This document shows, piece by piece, positions 51,097 through 60,764 of a stretch of 64,000 nt of DNA (position 1 is the stretch's first letter; each line of letters opens with the position of its first letter). Both the position numbers and the translations under genes were made by a program. The notes below the pieces were generated by a model that saw only the letters and a list, made by a program, of their open reading frames with translations, ran no database searches and had not been told where the DNA came from. Source of the stretch: Desulfococcaceae bacterium (GTDB lineage Bacteria > Desulfobacterota > Desulfobacteria > Desulfobacterales > Desulfosalsimonadaceae). The stretch is taken from the NCBI GenBank assembly GCA_030145385.1, contig JAQYVU010000005.1, positions 1 through 64,000 on the forward strand. Reading direction: 5' to 3'.

Positions 51097-51856
51097 CCTA
51101 AAACAGCGTCAATAGGTTAAAAGCCTTGAAAAACAAAGCTTTCGATCAATTTGCCTGATCTGCCACCCCTGATTTAATGGATGGGCAAGTGTTCGGACGA
51201 TTTTTTTGGTCGAATTTATTTATAGGGTTAAATAAATAAACAATAAAGTCAACCCCTTTAGGGTTTTATCAGGAAGATGGGATTTGATTTAACAGCAAAA
51301 ATGGACATCGTTTTTTCTTGTTATGAGATATTACAGAGATTCGGTATTGATTGAAGTTATGATAAAAAGATACTTTTTTTACTAAAGAGGGGTGCAGCAA
51401 TGCAAGTTGCAAAAAAACAGATAAATCAGAGTTGAAATCAGTATCCTTGATCTCAAAAGTTATGCAGCAGACTTTGTGAGCGGTTGAGGAGCGCCCATTA
51501 AAAATTTGTAGGACATGCCAAATAATTCAGTCCGTTCAACGATATTGGCGAAACGTAAGCGGTTCTGAAGTAAGCAAGAATTAAAAGCATATTTCGAAAA
51601 TGAAAAATAAAACCCGGATTTACTTTCATACTATCCTAATTTCATAATTAGTCACTTATTGTTCAATACCGTTAAAAAAGGAATAGTGCCTGAAATGTGG
51701 CATAGTGCTCAACATCAAAAGGCAATCCCTCACTGAAGAATTCAATAGCAATGCGGCACTCCAGAAAAAATCAGGCAGGCACAAGATAGCGTTTCCCCCT
51801 ATCTCAATTTTCTGCTGCTCTCCAAATATCAGGGGGAATTCAGGTAATAACATTTC
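51097..51856. other. Gene-free region between the kinase gene and argJ
   Basis: This 760-bp region contains no convincing gene: frames are short and lack ribosome sites. It has small stems (GGGTT at about 51226 with AACCC at about 51254, then CTTTAGGG) and an AT-rich tract that probably holds the kinase operon promoter. Its base composition does not suggest protein coding. Confidence 0.6.
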
Positions 51857-51890
51857 AAAAGGGCTGCCGTATGTTGACAGCAGCCCTTTT
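51857..51890 (-). terminator. Terminator of argJ
   Basis: AAAAGGGCTGC (51857-51867) pairs perfectly with GCAGCCCTTTT (51880-51890) around a 12-base loop. On the minus strand the stem ends in TTTT. It lies 11 bp after the argJ stop codon and can also stop transcription from the other side. Confidence 0.85.
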
Positions 51891-51900
51891 TCAATTGATC

Positions 51901-53073
51901 TTATGACCGGTAATCCGCATTGATTTTGACATAATCAATGGAAAAATCACAGGTCCAGCAGGATGACGAGCCATTGCCAAGGTGAACGTCAATTACCACT
52001 TCAAATTCGTCCAGCTTCATGACTTTTGTGGCTTCTTCTTCTGCATCCGCACCGCACCAGAGGCCGTTTTTAATGAGCATGATGTCATTAAAACTGATAT
52101 CAATGGCATCCGGATTCAGGGACACGCCGGAACGCCCCAGGGCTGCGATGATTCTTCCCCAATTGGCATCTTCCCCGAAAAACGCGGTTTTGACCAGGGG
52201 GGAATGAGCCACGGTATCCGCCATTTTTTCCGCGTCTTCATCAGACGCCGCGCCATTGATTTTAATTTCAACGAGCTTGGTGACCCCTTCGCCGTCTTTG
52301 ACCACCATCTTTGCCAGTTCGATCAGCATTTCTTCCAGGGCAGTTTTAAACGCCTTTTTGACCGCCGCGTCATTTAATGACGCCCCGGACTTTCCATTGG
52401 CCAGGATCAACACCGTATCATTGGTACTGGTATCCCCGTCAATGGTGATCCGGTTAAATGACAGGTTCACCGCATCTGTCAGCAATTCGTGCAAGGTTGA
52501 CGAATCAGCCTCAACGTCCGTGCAGACATAGCTCAGCATAGTGGCCATGTCCGGACGGATCATGCCCGCTCCTTTTGCAACACCGGTGATGGCAAAAGAC
52601 TTTCCCGCCACTTCAACAACGCGTGAAATTTTTTTGGGTATTGTGTCCGTGGTCATAATGGATTCCGCAAAATCGACAAATCCGTCCGAAGATAACGCAT
52701 CAAAGAGCTGCGGAATATTGGATTCAATTTTTTCAATCGGCAAAAACTGACCGATCACACCGGTGGATGAAACCAGCACCATTTCTTCGGCCACCCCGAG
52801 TTTATCCGCCGCAGCCTTTGCCATCCGGACAGCATCCTTGATCCCCTGCTCACCGGTGCAGCAGTTGGCATTCCCGCTGTTGGCTATCACCGCGCAGCAA
52901 ACTCCGGATTGGATTCTTTCCATGTCCAACAGAACCGGCGCTGCCTTTATCTGATTTTTTGTAAATACCCCGGCCACTGCCGCCGGAACGTCTGACACGA
53001 TCAATCCCAGATCCTTTGCATTCTTTTTTTTGATTTTCGCATGTATTCCGGATGCCTTAAATCCCTGGCACAT
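51901..53073 (-). CDS. argJ: Glutamate N-acetyltransferase / amino-acid acetyltransferase
   Basis: ArgJ makes N-acetylglutamate and recycles the acetyl group in arginine synthesis. The 390-residue protein shows GFKASGIHAKIKK at the start, ANSGNANCCTGEQG, STGVIGQFLP (oxyanion loop) and KGAGMIRPDMATML with the autocleaving nucleophile Thr178. FNRITIDGDTSTNDT is the beta-subunit signature. The start lacks the ~10-residue VTAPKGF-type leader of many homologs but has a good ribosome site (GAGG, 7 bases). No arg neighbours are in the window. An intrinsic terminator follows. Confidence 0.95.
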   Translation of the reverse strand: MCQGFKASGIHAKIKKKNAKDLGLIVSDVPAAVAGVFTKNQIKAAPVLLDMERIQSGVCCAVIANSGNANCCTGEQGIKDAVRMAKAAADKLGVAEEMVLVSSTGVIGQFLPIEKIESNIPQLFDALSSDGFVDFAESIMTTDTIPKKISRVVEVAGKSFAITGVAKGAGMIRPDMATMLSYVCTDVEADSSTLHELLTDAVNLSFNRITIDGDTSTNDTVLILANGKSGASLNDAAVKKAFKTALEEMLIELAKMVVKDGEGVTKLVEIKINGAASDEDAEKMADTVAHSPLVKTAFFGEDANWGRIIAALGRSGVSLNPDAIDISFNDIMLIKNGLWCGADAEEEATKVMKLDEFEVVIDVHLGNGSSSCWTCDFSIDYVKINADYRS

Positions 53074-53352
53074 ATGATTACCTCATCTTGTATTATTTTA
53101 TCTTAATTCAAATGATAACATATAAATTTAACAATGAATACTCAGGTATTCAGGTAGAAGGCGGAAGACTGAAGATAAAAAAACAATTGAATATCAGTAA
53201 AAATATTCAAATGGAAAGCACGAACGCTTGAGTTTCCTTCTTATACCTTATAACTACATTTAAACATTAATTGAATTGATACACTTTTTTTGTCAATATT
53301 ATATTTAAATAATGATGAGGTAATACTTCGATACACGGTGAATCAAAAAAAA

Positions 53353-54093
53353 ATGAGAAATTTAAAACTAACCATTGAATATGACGGCACAGCCTACCAC
53401 GGATGGCAGGTCCAGGCCCGTGACATCACCATACAGGAAGCCATTGAAACTGCACTGTCCACAATGACCCGGGAAAAGATCCGTCTGGCCGGATCCGGCA
53501 GAACCGATGCCGGGGTTCATGCACTGGGACAGGTGGCCAATTTCAAAACCGATTCAAGGATTCCGGCAGACGCTTTTTTTGCCGGCTTAAACAGTCTGCT
53601 GCCGGATGATATTGTCATTACTGCCTGCAAAGCAGTTGATGACGATTTTCATGCCCGGTTTTCAGTAAAAAACAAAACCTACCAATACCGGATTTACAAC
53701 CATCCCGGCCCAAAAGCCATCGGCCGCCAATACACATGGCACATCAGAAAAAAGCTGGATATGACCGCAATGCAGCAGGCGGTTTCATATATCATCGGCA
53801 CCCATGATTTTAAATCCTTTGAAGGCACCGGAAGCCCCCGGGCCCATACCGTCCGGACAGTGATGAACGCGCAAGTTACTGAAGAAAATAACGGGTATCT
53901 TGTTTTTGAAATCACGGCCAACGGATTTTTGCGGTATATGGTCAGAAACCTGGTGGGCACTTTGACGGATGTGGGTCTGCTGAAAACCTCGCCGGAGGAA
54001 TTCAAACACATCCTTGAAGCAAAAAACCGGGACCTGGCCGGTGCCACGGCCCCACCCCAGGGATTGTTTCTGGTGGAAGTCAATTATGATTGA
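53353..54093 (+). CDS. truA: tRNA pseudouridine(38-40) synthase
   Basis: TruA converts U38-40 of tRNA anticodon arms. The protein shows LKLTIEYDGTAYHGWQVQ, SGRTDAGVHALGQVANF with catalytic Asp52, and the closing FLRYMVRNLVGTL and ATAPPQGLFL. The start is placed at 53353 because TruA proteins begin close to LKLTIEYDG; upstream in-frame codons to 53290 are less likely. No clear ribosome site is seen. The gene is convergent with the thioesterase gene, with 4 bp between the stops. Confidence 0.95.
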   Translation: MRNLKLTIEYDGTAYHGWQVQARDITIQEAIETALSTMTREKIRLAGSGRTDAGVHALGQVANFKTDSRIPADAFFAGLNSLLPDDIVITACKAVDDDFHARFSVKNKTYQYRIYNHPGPKAIGRQYTWHIRKKLDMTAMQQAVSYIIGTHDFKSFEGTGSPRAHTVRTVMNAQVTEENNGYLVFEITANGFLRYMVRNLVGTLTDVGLLKTSPEEFKHILEAKNRDLAGATAPPQGLFLVEVNYD

Positions 54094-54097
54094 TGAG

Positions 54098-54568
54098 CTA
54101 CCCCACAATATAAGTGCCGGTGCCCACAGCCAATTGCCGTCCTTTTTCATTTTCCAGCTCCATCCGGGATACAGCGACCTTTTTCCCGTGACGAATGACA
54201 TAGGCAAAGGCGGTAAATTCTTCGCCTTTGCCGGGCAGCAGGTAATCAATGCGAAGGTCAATGGTCCCCACATTTTTAAGGCGGTCCCGAACATTGTCCT
54301 TGCTTAAATCGTCGAGCTTTTCAATGGACTGGGCCATGGCGACCAGCCCCCCGGCAACATCCAGGAGAGTGGCCACCACACCGCCATGGAGAATATTCTG
54401 GACCGTATTTCCGATCAGCTCCTGCCGCATGGCAGTATGAACCTCCACAACTTCCGGCGTCATTTTTATGACATTCAATCCCACAAGAGTGTTAAAGGGA
54501 ATCACATTGTTAAAATATTCCCGGATAAAATCCAGGACACTCTCTTTTGATAAAATCGGATCGCTCAT
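54098..54568 (-). CDS. Hotdog-fold thioesterase (PaaI/YigI type)
   Basis: This 156-residue hotdog protein opens with FNTLVGLNVIKMTPEVVEVHTAMRQELIGNTVQNILHGGVVATLLDVAGGLVA, where HGG(V) with the following Asp is the catalytic helix motif of PaaI-like thioesterases. GTIDLRIDYLLPGKGEEFTAFAYVIRHGKKVAVSRMEL follows. The insert after the main helix (IEKLDDLSKDNVRDRLKNVG) is typical of the YigI subgroup. It should hydrolyse an acyl-CoA. Substrate unknown. Confidence 0.88.
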   Translation of the reverse strand: MSDPILSKESVLDFIREYFNNVIPFNTLVGLNVIKMTPEVVEVHTAMRQELIGNTVQNILHGGVVATLLDVAGGLVAMAQSIEKLDDLSKDNVRDRLKNVGTIDLRIDYLLPGKGEEFTAFAYVIRHGKKVAVSRMELENEKGRQLAVGTGTYIVG

Positions 54569-54705
54569 TGATTCGGCCTGTTATTTTTTCCCATAATCAT
54601 AGTCAGTAAACGATGTTGATTATGCGCATGATTAAAGGTTTTTAAAAAAACATACATATCTCTTTAAAATGACCCGAAGTATCAGATTTACAGAATTAAA
54701 AGGCC

Positions 54706-56547
54706 TTACGTAGCCTGAGCGCCCTTTAAACGCTGAATCTGCCGGTTATAGAACGCGATCACGTCCCGGCGGCTAAGCATTCCCATCAGAATTCCCAGGT
54801 CATCTTCCTGAACCACGGGAAGACTGTCGATATTTTTAATGGTAAATTTCTGGAGCACGGTATTTAAATCTTCGGTCAGGGTGGTGGTGACCACTTCGCT
54901 TTTGGCGATATCCTTCATGACTACCAGGTGTTCAATCTCAGGGGCAAACAGGACCCCCCGGATATCCGTACTGGAAAAGATACCGATCATTCTTTTTTCC
55001 GCATCCATGACCGGGAAATAGTGCTGCTTGGTGCGGGAAAAAAAATTTTTAAACTCCATAAACGGCATGTTCTGGGGAATACTTTCCACCTTCTTCACCA
55101 GGTGAATTAAATCCTGGACCTTGAGCATCTGCAGAATATCCACCATAAATTCCCCGGCATGGGCGGGAGACGCCACCCGGTTCTTGACCTGTTTTTTGTA
55201 TATAGTCCAGGGGCTCGCCACGACATAGGCTATGGAACACACGAACAAACTGGGCAGCAAGAGCTGATAAGAGTCGGTCATCTCACTGACAAAGATAATC
55301 GTTGAAATGGGGGTGTTGGAAACCGCCGTAAAAAAACCAGCCATTCCCACCACAATAAACGCCTCCGGATGGGTGACAATACCGGGCATAATATTATGAA
55401 ATATTTTTCCCACAACACCGCCCATGGCGCCGCCAATAACCACTGACGGGCCGAACACACCGCCACTTCCCCCGGAGCCGATGGAAAAAGAGGTGGTCAG
55501 GATCTTTCCGATCGCCATTAAAAACAATGCGGAAATTGTCAGGCTCGCGGGATCGGAAAGGACCTGCTGAACATACCCGTAACCAAATGCAAGCGTCCGG
55601 AATAAAAAGAAACCGATGATGCCGGTACAAAGCCCGCCGATAGCCGGCTTGATATGATTGGGAATTTTAAGAGATTTAAAAAGGGCTGTAATTCCATAAA
55701 AGGATTTAACATAGAAAAATCCGGTAAATGCCAGCACAAATGCCAGCACAATATACGGTCCCAGTTCCAGGGGATTCTCAAACACAATATCTGCAGGCAC
55801 CTCAAACAGAGACCCCCACCCGAAGACCAGGCAAAATATACAATATGCAACCACAGATGATATTCCGGCAGGAATAATGACCTCTGATTCAAACTCCGGG
55901 TCACGGTATAATACTTCCGAGGCAAACAGCGCCCCGGCCAGGGGGGCCCTGAAGATACTGCCGACACCGGCACCGATACCGGCTGCCAGCATAATTCGTC
56001 GCTCACGGTCGGACATGTTCAGCTTGGTGGCCAGAAACGACCCGAATCCGGCTCCGATCTGGGCAATGGGCCCTTCACGCCCCCCGGAACCACCGGTGGT
56101 CAGTGTTATCGCAGAAGCAATGGTTTTAATAATCGGGACCCGCGCCCGAATAAAACCGCCTTTGCGGTGGTATGCGTCAATTGCCGCATCCGTCCCGTGA
56201 CCTTCCGCTTCCGGGGCAAACTGATATACCAGAAATCCGCTGACCAGGCCGCCCAGTGAAGGCAAAAACAGCAGCACCCATCGATTAAACATTGTACTGG
56301 TGGGGTGAAAAAGATGCTGCTCCCCGGCCGGCGGTGGCGGCCGGTAACCGGCCATCATATCCATGAAAAAATGACTGCCAAGCCCGCACAGGTAATGAAA
56401 CGCAATGGATCCTAAACCGGCAATGACCCCGATCAGAACAAACAGGACACTCCATTTGCCGGCCTGGGCGATATTAAAAGACCGGATCATCTCCGCATAT
56501 GTTCCGGATAATTTCCGCAAACGGTCAATTAAGGGCATGCCTGACAC
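54706..56547 (-). CDS. ClC-family chloride channel/transporter with CBS pair
   Basis: The 613-residue protein has the ClC membrane domain (about 30-445) and two CBS domains (about 475-600). The gating glutamate is E158 in GSGGREGP, and GSGGVFGP is the later filter loop. The first filter motif is GHGTD instead of GSGIP, so the Ser of ClC-ec1 is His here (H118), as in a known subgroup. The internal proton Glu of ClC-ec1 appears to be Val (ASEVLYRD), which may point to channel rather than antiporter action. Start is GTG at 56547; an ATG at 56538 is an alternative. Confidence 0.9.
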   Translation of the reverse strand: MSGMPLIDRLRKLSGTYAEMIRSFNIAQAGKWSVLFVLIGVIAGLGSIAFHYLCGLGSHFFMDMMAGYRPPPPAGEQHLFHPTSTMFNRWVLLFLPSLGGLVSGFLVYQFAPEAEGHGTDAAIDAYHRKGGFIRARVPIIKTIASAITLTTGGSGGREGPIAQIGAGFGSFLATKLNMSDRERRIMLAAGIGAGVGSIFRAPLAGALFASEVLYRDPEFESEVIIPAGISSVVAYCIFCLVFGWGSLFEVPADIVFENPLELGPYIVLAFVLAFTGFFYVKSFYGITALFKSLKIPNHIKPAIGGLCTGIIGFFLFRTLAFGYGYVQQVLSDPASLTISALFLMAIGKILTTSFSIGSGGSGGVFGPSVVIGGAMGGVVGKIFHNIMPGIVTHPEAFIVVGMAGFFTAVSNTPISTIIFVSEMTDSYQLLLPSLFVCSIAYVVASPWTIYKKQVKNRVASPAHAGEFMVDILQMLKVQDLIHLVKKVESIPQNMPFMEFKNFFSRTKQHYFPVMDAEKRMIGIFSSTDIRGVLFAPEIEHLVVMKDIAKSEVVTTTLTEDLNTVLQKFTIKNIDSLPVVQEDDLGILMGMLSRRDVIAFYNRQIQRLKGAQAT

Positions 56548-56591
56548 ATCACTTTCAATGGATCGGATTTGAAGGTTTTATAATGTTCAAC

Positions 56592-56629
56592 TTTGCAAAA
56601 GCAGGGGTGAAGATCCCTGCTTTTGCAAA
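56592..56629 (-). terminator. Strong hairpin after the aminotransferase gene
   Basis: TTTGCAAAAGCAGGG (56592-56606) and CCCTGCTTTTGCAAA (56615-56629) form a 15-bp perfect stem with an 8-base loop. It lies about 60 bp beyond the aminotransferase stop on the minus strand. The T run is weak, so it may end transcription or protect the mRNA end. Confidence 0.7.
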
Positions 56630-56687
56630 AAGATTAACTGGAATTTATAATTGAGCTCAAGATCGTCTGAGCCGATGTATAAAAAGA

Positions 56688-57995
56688 TCAGCTCAAATCG
56701 GCAATGCCCTGCAGAACCGTATCAAACAAAACCTGAACATCCGATTCTTCAAGGCATGAAAAGGCTACCCGCAGATCCGTATCGCCCAAAGCTATCAGCC
56801 CGACGCCGTATTTGTCCAGCAGATGCACCCGCAATGTTTCCGCCTTGACCGTTTTGAGCTTGATGCACATAAAATAACCGGAATTAAACGGATACACATC
56901 CCAGGCGTCCTTATATCTAGTGTCTGCCAGAACCGCTTTGACTTTTTTGGCACGCGCTTCAAGAATCTTGTATTTCTCTTCTTTTTCAGCATCAAACACG
57001 TCACTTTTCATTGACTCAAGAACAATGGACTGACTCAAATGACTGGCATTGGATATATTGCCCCGGACCCCGCCGGCGGTTTTTCTGGCCAGCGCGTCGT
57101 AAACCTTTTCAGCATCCGTATCAATCGTGCACCCGTAAGAGATAAAGCCCACCCGAAGACCCCAGACATAATTTTCTTTTGTCGCACCGTCAAGTTTAAC
57201 GGCCAGGAGGCGGGGATGAATTCCTGAAAGCCTGGCAAAAATCGATTCCTTTAACACATTGTCCTCAAAAAACAGGCCAAAGTAGGCATCATCGGCCACG
57301 GCGATCACGTTGGTCCCTGATTCCGCCACTTCCGTCAGAATCTGAACAATACGGTCTGCTTCATCAACCGTGAGAGTATAGCCGGTGGGATTTTGCGGAA
57401 AATTCAGCAAAACAATAATTTTATCATTTTTTGCCGCTTCTTCTTTGACCTTTGCTTCAAATGCATCGGTATTATATCCGCCGGATTCCGTAAAAATCTT
57501 AAAATGGGTTATGGTCGCCTGCTTCCGGACGTTTAAAATCATGTTATAGTTGCCCCAGAACATGTCCGGCAGGATCACCACATCGCCGGGATCTACCCAG
57601 ACATCGGCGAACACGCTGATACCATGTGTAATTCCGTTAGTGACCACCGGAAGACTAATCTCTTTTCCGGCCAAAGAAGGATTTTTTTCATAAATGGCAT
57701 CTTTCCAGATCGCCCTTAAACCCGGGATACCGAATGACGGTGCGTAAGTCAGCGACTGTTCGGCGGCCAGACCGGAGATATTTGCCATCACGGAAGGCAA
57801 TGCCATGGTTGCACTGCCTTCTTTTGCAATGCCGATGGTGGCATTAATTCGATGGGCTTTTTCCTTGGCTTCGGCGCTCTGGGATAAAATCCCCTTGGGG
57901 AAAAACAATTTTTTCCCGATCTCAGACATCATTTCCATCAGATGGGAGTTACCATTTTGAATCACTTCATTGAGTTCTTTTGCTAACGGGTTCAT
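56688..57995 (-). CDS. Class I/II fold PLP-dependent aminotransferase
   Basis: The 435-residue enzyme shows VVTNGITHGISVFADVWVDPGDVVILPDMFWGNY (PLP phosphate pocket), LLNFPQNPTGYTLT, AVADDAYFGLFFEDN and the Schiff-base Lys within KLDGATKENYVWGLRVGF. The C-terminal Arg of LRVAFS-type (DLRVAFSCLE) binds the substrate carboxylate. This is the aspartate/aromatic aminotransferase fold, of a subgroup I cannot name. AAGGAAG precedes the ATG. It is not in an obvious pathway cluster. Confidence 0.88.
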   Translation of the reverse strand: MNPLAKELNEVIQNGNSHLMEMMSEIGKKLFFPKGILSQSAEAKEKAHRINATIGIAKEGSATMALPSVMANISGLAAEQSLTYAPSFGIPGLRAIWKDAIYEKNPSLAGKEISLPVVTNGITHGISVFADVWVDPGDVVILPDMFWGNYNMILNVRKQATITHFKIFTESGGYNTDAFEAKVKEEAAKNDKIIVLLNFPQNPTGYTLTVDEADRIVQILTEVAESGTNVIAVADDAYFGLFFEDNVLKESIFARLSGIHPRLLAVKLDGATKENYVWGLRVGFISYGCTIDTDAEKVYDALARKTAGGVRGNISNASHLSQSIVLESMKSDVFDAEKEEKYKILEARAKKVKAVLADTRYKDAWDVYPFNSGYFMCIKLKTVKAETLRVHLLDKYGVGLIALGDTDLRVAFSCLEESDVQVLFDTVLQGIADLS

Positions 57996-58364
57996 TTTAA
58001 CTTCCTTTTTTATTTATTTATTTTTTTATAATATATTATAATCTGATTGGAACTGAGGTGAAAAGATATATTTTCAGTAATTTTATTGCGATCATCTGCC
58101 CGACCTTATAAAAACAGGCAAGCACCTAATAAGATATCAGAATTACTTACCGTTTTTTCAAAAAAGATGTCAAGATTAAACCCGATGGATTTTGTCACTG
58201 GAAAAAAACCTTACCGAGAATCCCTGAATTCCGGAAAACAAATAAGCAAAACTTTTAATGGCGTAAAAATTAAATTGTAAATACATTATATTCATAATAT
58301 GAAAGCAACGAGTCTGTATCTGAACCTCACATGAAAATTAATAAAAACCTTTTCAACGACTGCC
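57996..58364. other. Divergent intergenic region before the LPS cluster
   Basis: This 370-bp gap is very AT-rich. It contains the 14-bp palindrome TATAATATATTATA (58027-58040), near the aminotransferase start, and a second AT-rich patch at about 58280-58300 that may hold the promoter of the O-antigen ligase gene. A possible 64-residue plus-strand frame (58086-58280) lacks a ribosome site. Confidence 0.55.
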
Positions 58365-59648
58365 ATGATGTCAAAATATTTACGAATAATCGTATTTTTG
58401 TCTGTTTTCCTTTTGCCGATTCTATGCAATCTTGTTGAACATTCGGCCAGCACCATTTTAGCCGTCCTTATTCTGATCGAAATTTACGCATGGAAAACCA
58501 GAAAAAAAAGCTCCGGATTCACCCCCAGCGAAAAAAATATCATGTGGTCATTTGCTCTATATTTTTTCGTATGTGTTTTGTTTTTTCTGGCAAACGGTTT
58601 ATTCCGGGAAAGCGCTTCTTTTCACTGGAATCTGGATCATGAACTGCGATTTCTTGCATTTGTGCCGGTTTATTCTTTATTCCACCGGACCGGATTAAAA
58701 GCCTGGACAATTTGGTATGGTTCGGCAATCGCGGCAATTCTTTGCGGATTTTTTTCAATCTATTATATATTCGACGCTCATTCAGCGGCCAACGCTTTAA
58801 ACGTTCATGACTCTCTTACACTTGCGGAAGCCATGAGAGTTTCATGCGCGTATACCCCTATCACCTTTGGCCAGCTCTCGCTTGCATTCGGTTTTATGAG
58901 TTTTGCCGGAATCCGGTATTTTCACAAAACGCACCCGGCCCTGACCATTTTACCAGTTACTGCGCTTGGCAGCGGTATTCTGGCAGGTTTTCTTTCCGGC
59001 ACCCGCGGTGCGATTATTGCCATTCCGTTTCTCGTGTTAATCTTTTTCCTCCAGCTAGGCTCGTTCAGGTTTCCATGGCGTAATCGCATTGCCCTTGTCC
59101 TGGCCATCACCTTTTTATCCGCCGGTCTGTATATCATGCCCGGTTCTTCAATGGACCAGCGTTTCCGCACCGGTTTTACCCAGGCAAAAGCTTTTTTTAA
59201 TGGTGAAGGAACCGGACTCTATGTAGTAAGACTTGCCATGTGGACCGAAGCCTGGAAAATGTTTAAAGAACATCCGGTCTGCGGCACAGGAAAAGACGGA
59301 TACAATCACATCATAGAAATTAAAGCGGCAAAAAATGAAGTTCCAAAAACAATTGAGAAATTCTATTCACCCCACAATAACTACCTGACCAATATGGCTG
59401 CTTACGGCGTTAGCGGACTGTTTATTCTGCTTGCAATATTTCTGTCACCGTTTCTCATATTCATACCCGCCCTCAAAACATCCGGTCCGCAAAAAGACAT
59501 GGCCTATACCGGTATCATGCTGATTGTATCGTTCATGCTTTTTGCCGTAACGGAAACAATTTTTTACCGCAATATTAATATCAGCATTTATATCATATTA
59601 ACGGCTGCCATATTACATTTAACCGCATCATATCAGCAGGAATCTTAG
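58365..59648 (+). CDS. O-antigen ligase-like membrane protein (WaaL/Wzy_C family)
   Basis: This 427-residue membrane protein has about ten TM segments. A large periplasmic loop lies at about 255-350, with GSSMDQRFRTGFTQAKAFFNGEGTGLYVVRLAMWTEAWKMFKEHPVCGTGKDGY and the conserved YSPHNNYL. FLSGTRGAIIAIPFLVL with an Arg in GTRGA is the Wzy_C hallmark. It joins O-antigen to lipid A-core or polymerises glycans. It leads the surface-glycan cluster and ends 10 bp before the next gene. An ATG at 58368 is an alternative start. Confidence 0.85.
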   Translation: MMSKYLRIIVFLSVFLLPILCNLVEHSASTILAVLILIEIYAWKTRKKSSGFTPSEKNIMWSFALYFFVCVLFFLANGLFRESASFHWNLDHELRFLAFVPVYSLFHRTGLKAWTIWYGSAIAAILCGFFSIYYIFDAHSAANALNVHDSLTLAEAMRVSCAYTPITFGQLSLAFGFMSFAGIRYFHKTHPALTILPVTALGSGILAGFLSGTRGAIIAIPFLVLIFFLQLGSFRFPWRNRIALVLAITFLSAGLYIMPGSSMDQRFRTGFTQAKAFFNGEGTGLYVVRLAMWTEAWKMFKEHPVCGTGKDGYNHIIEIKAAKNEVPKTIEKFYSPHNNYLTNMAAYGVSGLFILLAIFLSPFLIFIPALKTSGPQKDMAYTGIMLIVSFMLFAVTETIFYRNINISIYIILTAAILHLTASYQQES

Positions 59649-59658
59649 ACAGGTAAAA

Positions 59659-60753
59659 ATGAATTACAAAGTTTTGTGCATCACCGATCGCAGCGATCTG
59701 CCGGAAACGGAATTATTTATCGGATTAAAAAATTCAGGGGTGGATATCAGCGTTATCTGCAACCCTACCGGAAAATATTATGACAGGTTAGCCCGGTCCG
59801 GCATTATTACATACGATCTGATTTTAAATACCCGATTCAGTTTATCGGGCATTCGATATTTAAAACAGCATCTTCAAAAACATGCGTATGATATTCTGTA
59901 TTGTTTTAACAATAAAGCCGCCTCAAATGTAATGATCGCAACAAGGGGCATGAACTTTAAAATTGCCACCTATCGCGGAACCATTGGAAATATCAGTTTT
60001 GTCTCCCCGGCTTCTTTGACCACGCACCTGCATCCCCGGGTAAACCGGATTGTATGCGTTTCAAACGCGGTCCGTGACCATATCGTTCAAATGAATTTTT
60101 TATGGAAAAAGGTACCGCCAAAACAGGTTGTTGCCATTTATAAAGGGCATGATATTTCCTGGTACCGGCAGCCCCCGGCAGACCTGTCTGAATTTAAACT
60201 GCCTCAAAATGCTTTTGTCGTCACATTTGCCGGTCGAAACAGACCACACAAAGGCATCGATTACCTGATTGATTCCGCCCGCTACCTGCCTTCGGATGCA
60301 CCGGTTTATTTCCTGCTTCTGGGCAAACTTGAAAATGATAAAAAACTGCGTACCAAAATTGAGAACAGCCCGTTTAAAAAAAATATCATCCTGGCCGGAT
60401 TCAGAAACAACGCACCGGCCATTTTTGCGGCCAGTGATGCGTTTATCATGCCCTCCACTAAGCGGGAAGGCCTCTCCCGGGCAGTCATTGAAGCCATGTC
60501 ATCCGAAACGGTTCCCATTGTATCCAATGTCGGCGGGCTGCCCGAGCTGGTGGTTGACAGTGAATGCGGATTCGTGGTCCCTCCCGAAAATGCCGAAGCC
60601 ATTGCCGATGCCATCATGAAACTGTTCAACGATCCGGATAAAAAACACCGGATGGCAAAAGCAGCCCGGGATCGGATTAAAAATAACTTTAACATTGCAA
60701 CGACCGTGTCAAACACGAAAAAAATGTTTGAAGATTTGATCTTAAACGGTTGA
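59659..60753 (+). CDS. Glycosyltransferase family 4 protein
   Basis: This 364-residue GT-B enzyme has an N-terminal Rossmann half and the C-terminal NAFVVTFAGRNRPHKGIDYLIDSARYLP, LLLGKLENDKKL, FAASDAFIMPSTKREGLSRAVIEAMSSETVPIVSNVGGLPELVVD (the E-x7-E catalytic motif region) and CGFVVPPENAEAIADAI. It should add a sugar in LPS core or O-antigen. AGG lies shortly before the ATG; the preceding ligase ends 10 bp upstream. Confidence 0.9.
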   Translation: MNYKVLCITDRSDLPETELFIGLKNSGVDISVICNPTGKYYDRLARSGIITYDLILNTRFSLSGIRYLKQHLQKHAYDILYCFNNKAASNVMIATRGMNFKIATYRGTIGNISFVSPASLTTHLHPRVNRIVCVSNAVRDHIVQMNFLWKKVPPKQVVAIYKGHDISWYRQPPADLSEFKLPQNAFVVTFAGRNRPHKGIDYLIDSARYLPSDAPVYFLLLGKLENDKKLRTKIENSPFKKNIILAGFRNNAPAIFAASDAFIMPSTKREGLSRAVIEAMSSETVPIVSNVGGLPELVVDSECGFVVPPENAEAIADAIMKLFNDPDKKHRMAKAARDRIKNNFNIATTVSNTKKMFEDLILNG

Positions 60754-60764
60754 AAAAAGGGAAA

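Noticed and set aside
51656-51853. 65-codon minus-strand frame in the gene-free region
   Set aside because: No ribosome site, no homology that I recognise, and it runs to the argJ terminator edge.
55539-56006. Minus-strand open frame of 155 codons within the ClC gene in another frame
   Set aside because: The ClC frame holds all motifs; this frame is Trp/Cys/Arg-rich, typical of a shadow.
58086-58280. 64-codon plus-strand frame before the O-antigen ligase gene
   Set aside because: No ribosome site; Lys/Arg-rich composition follows from the AT-rich sequence.
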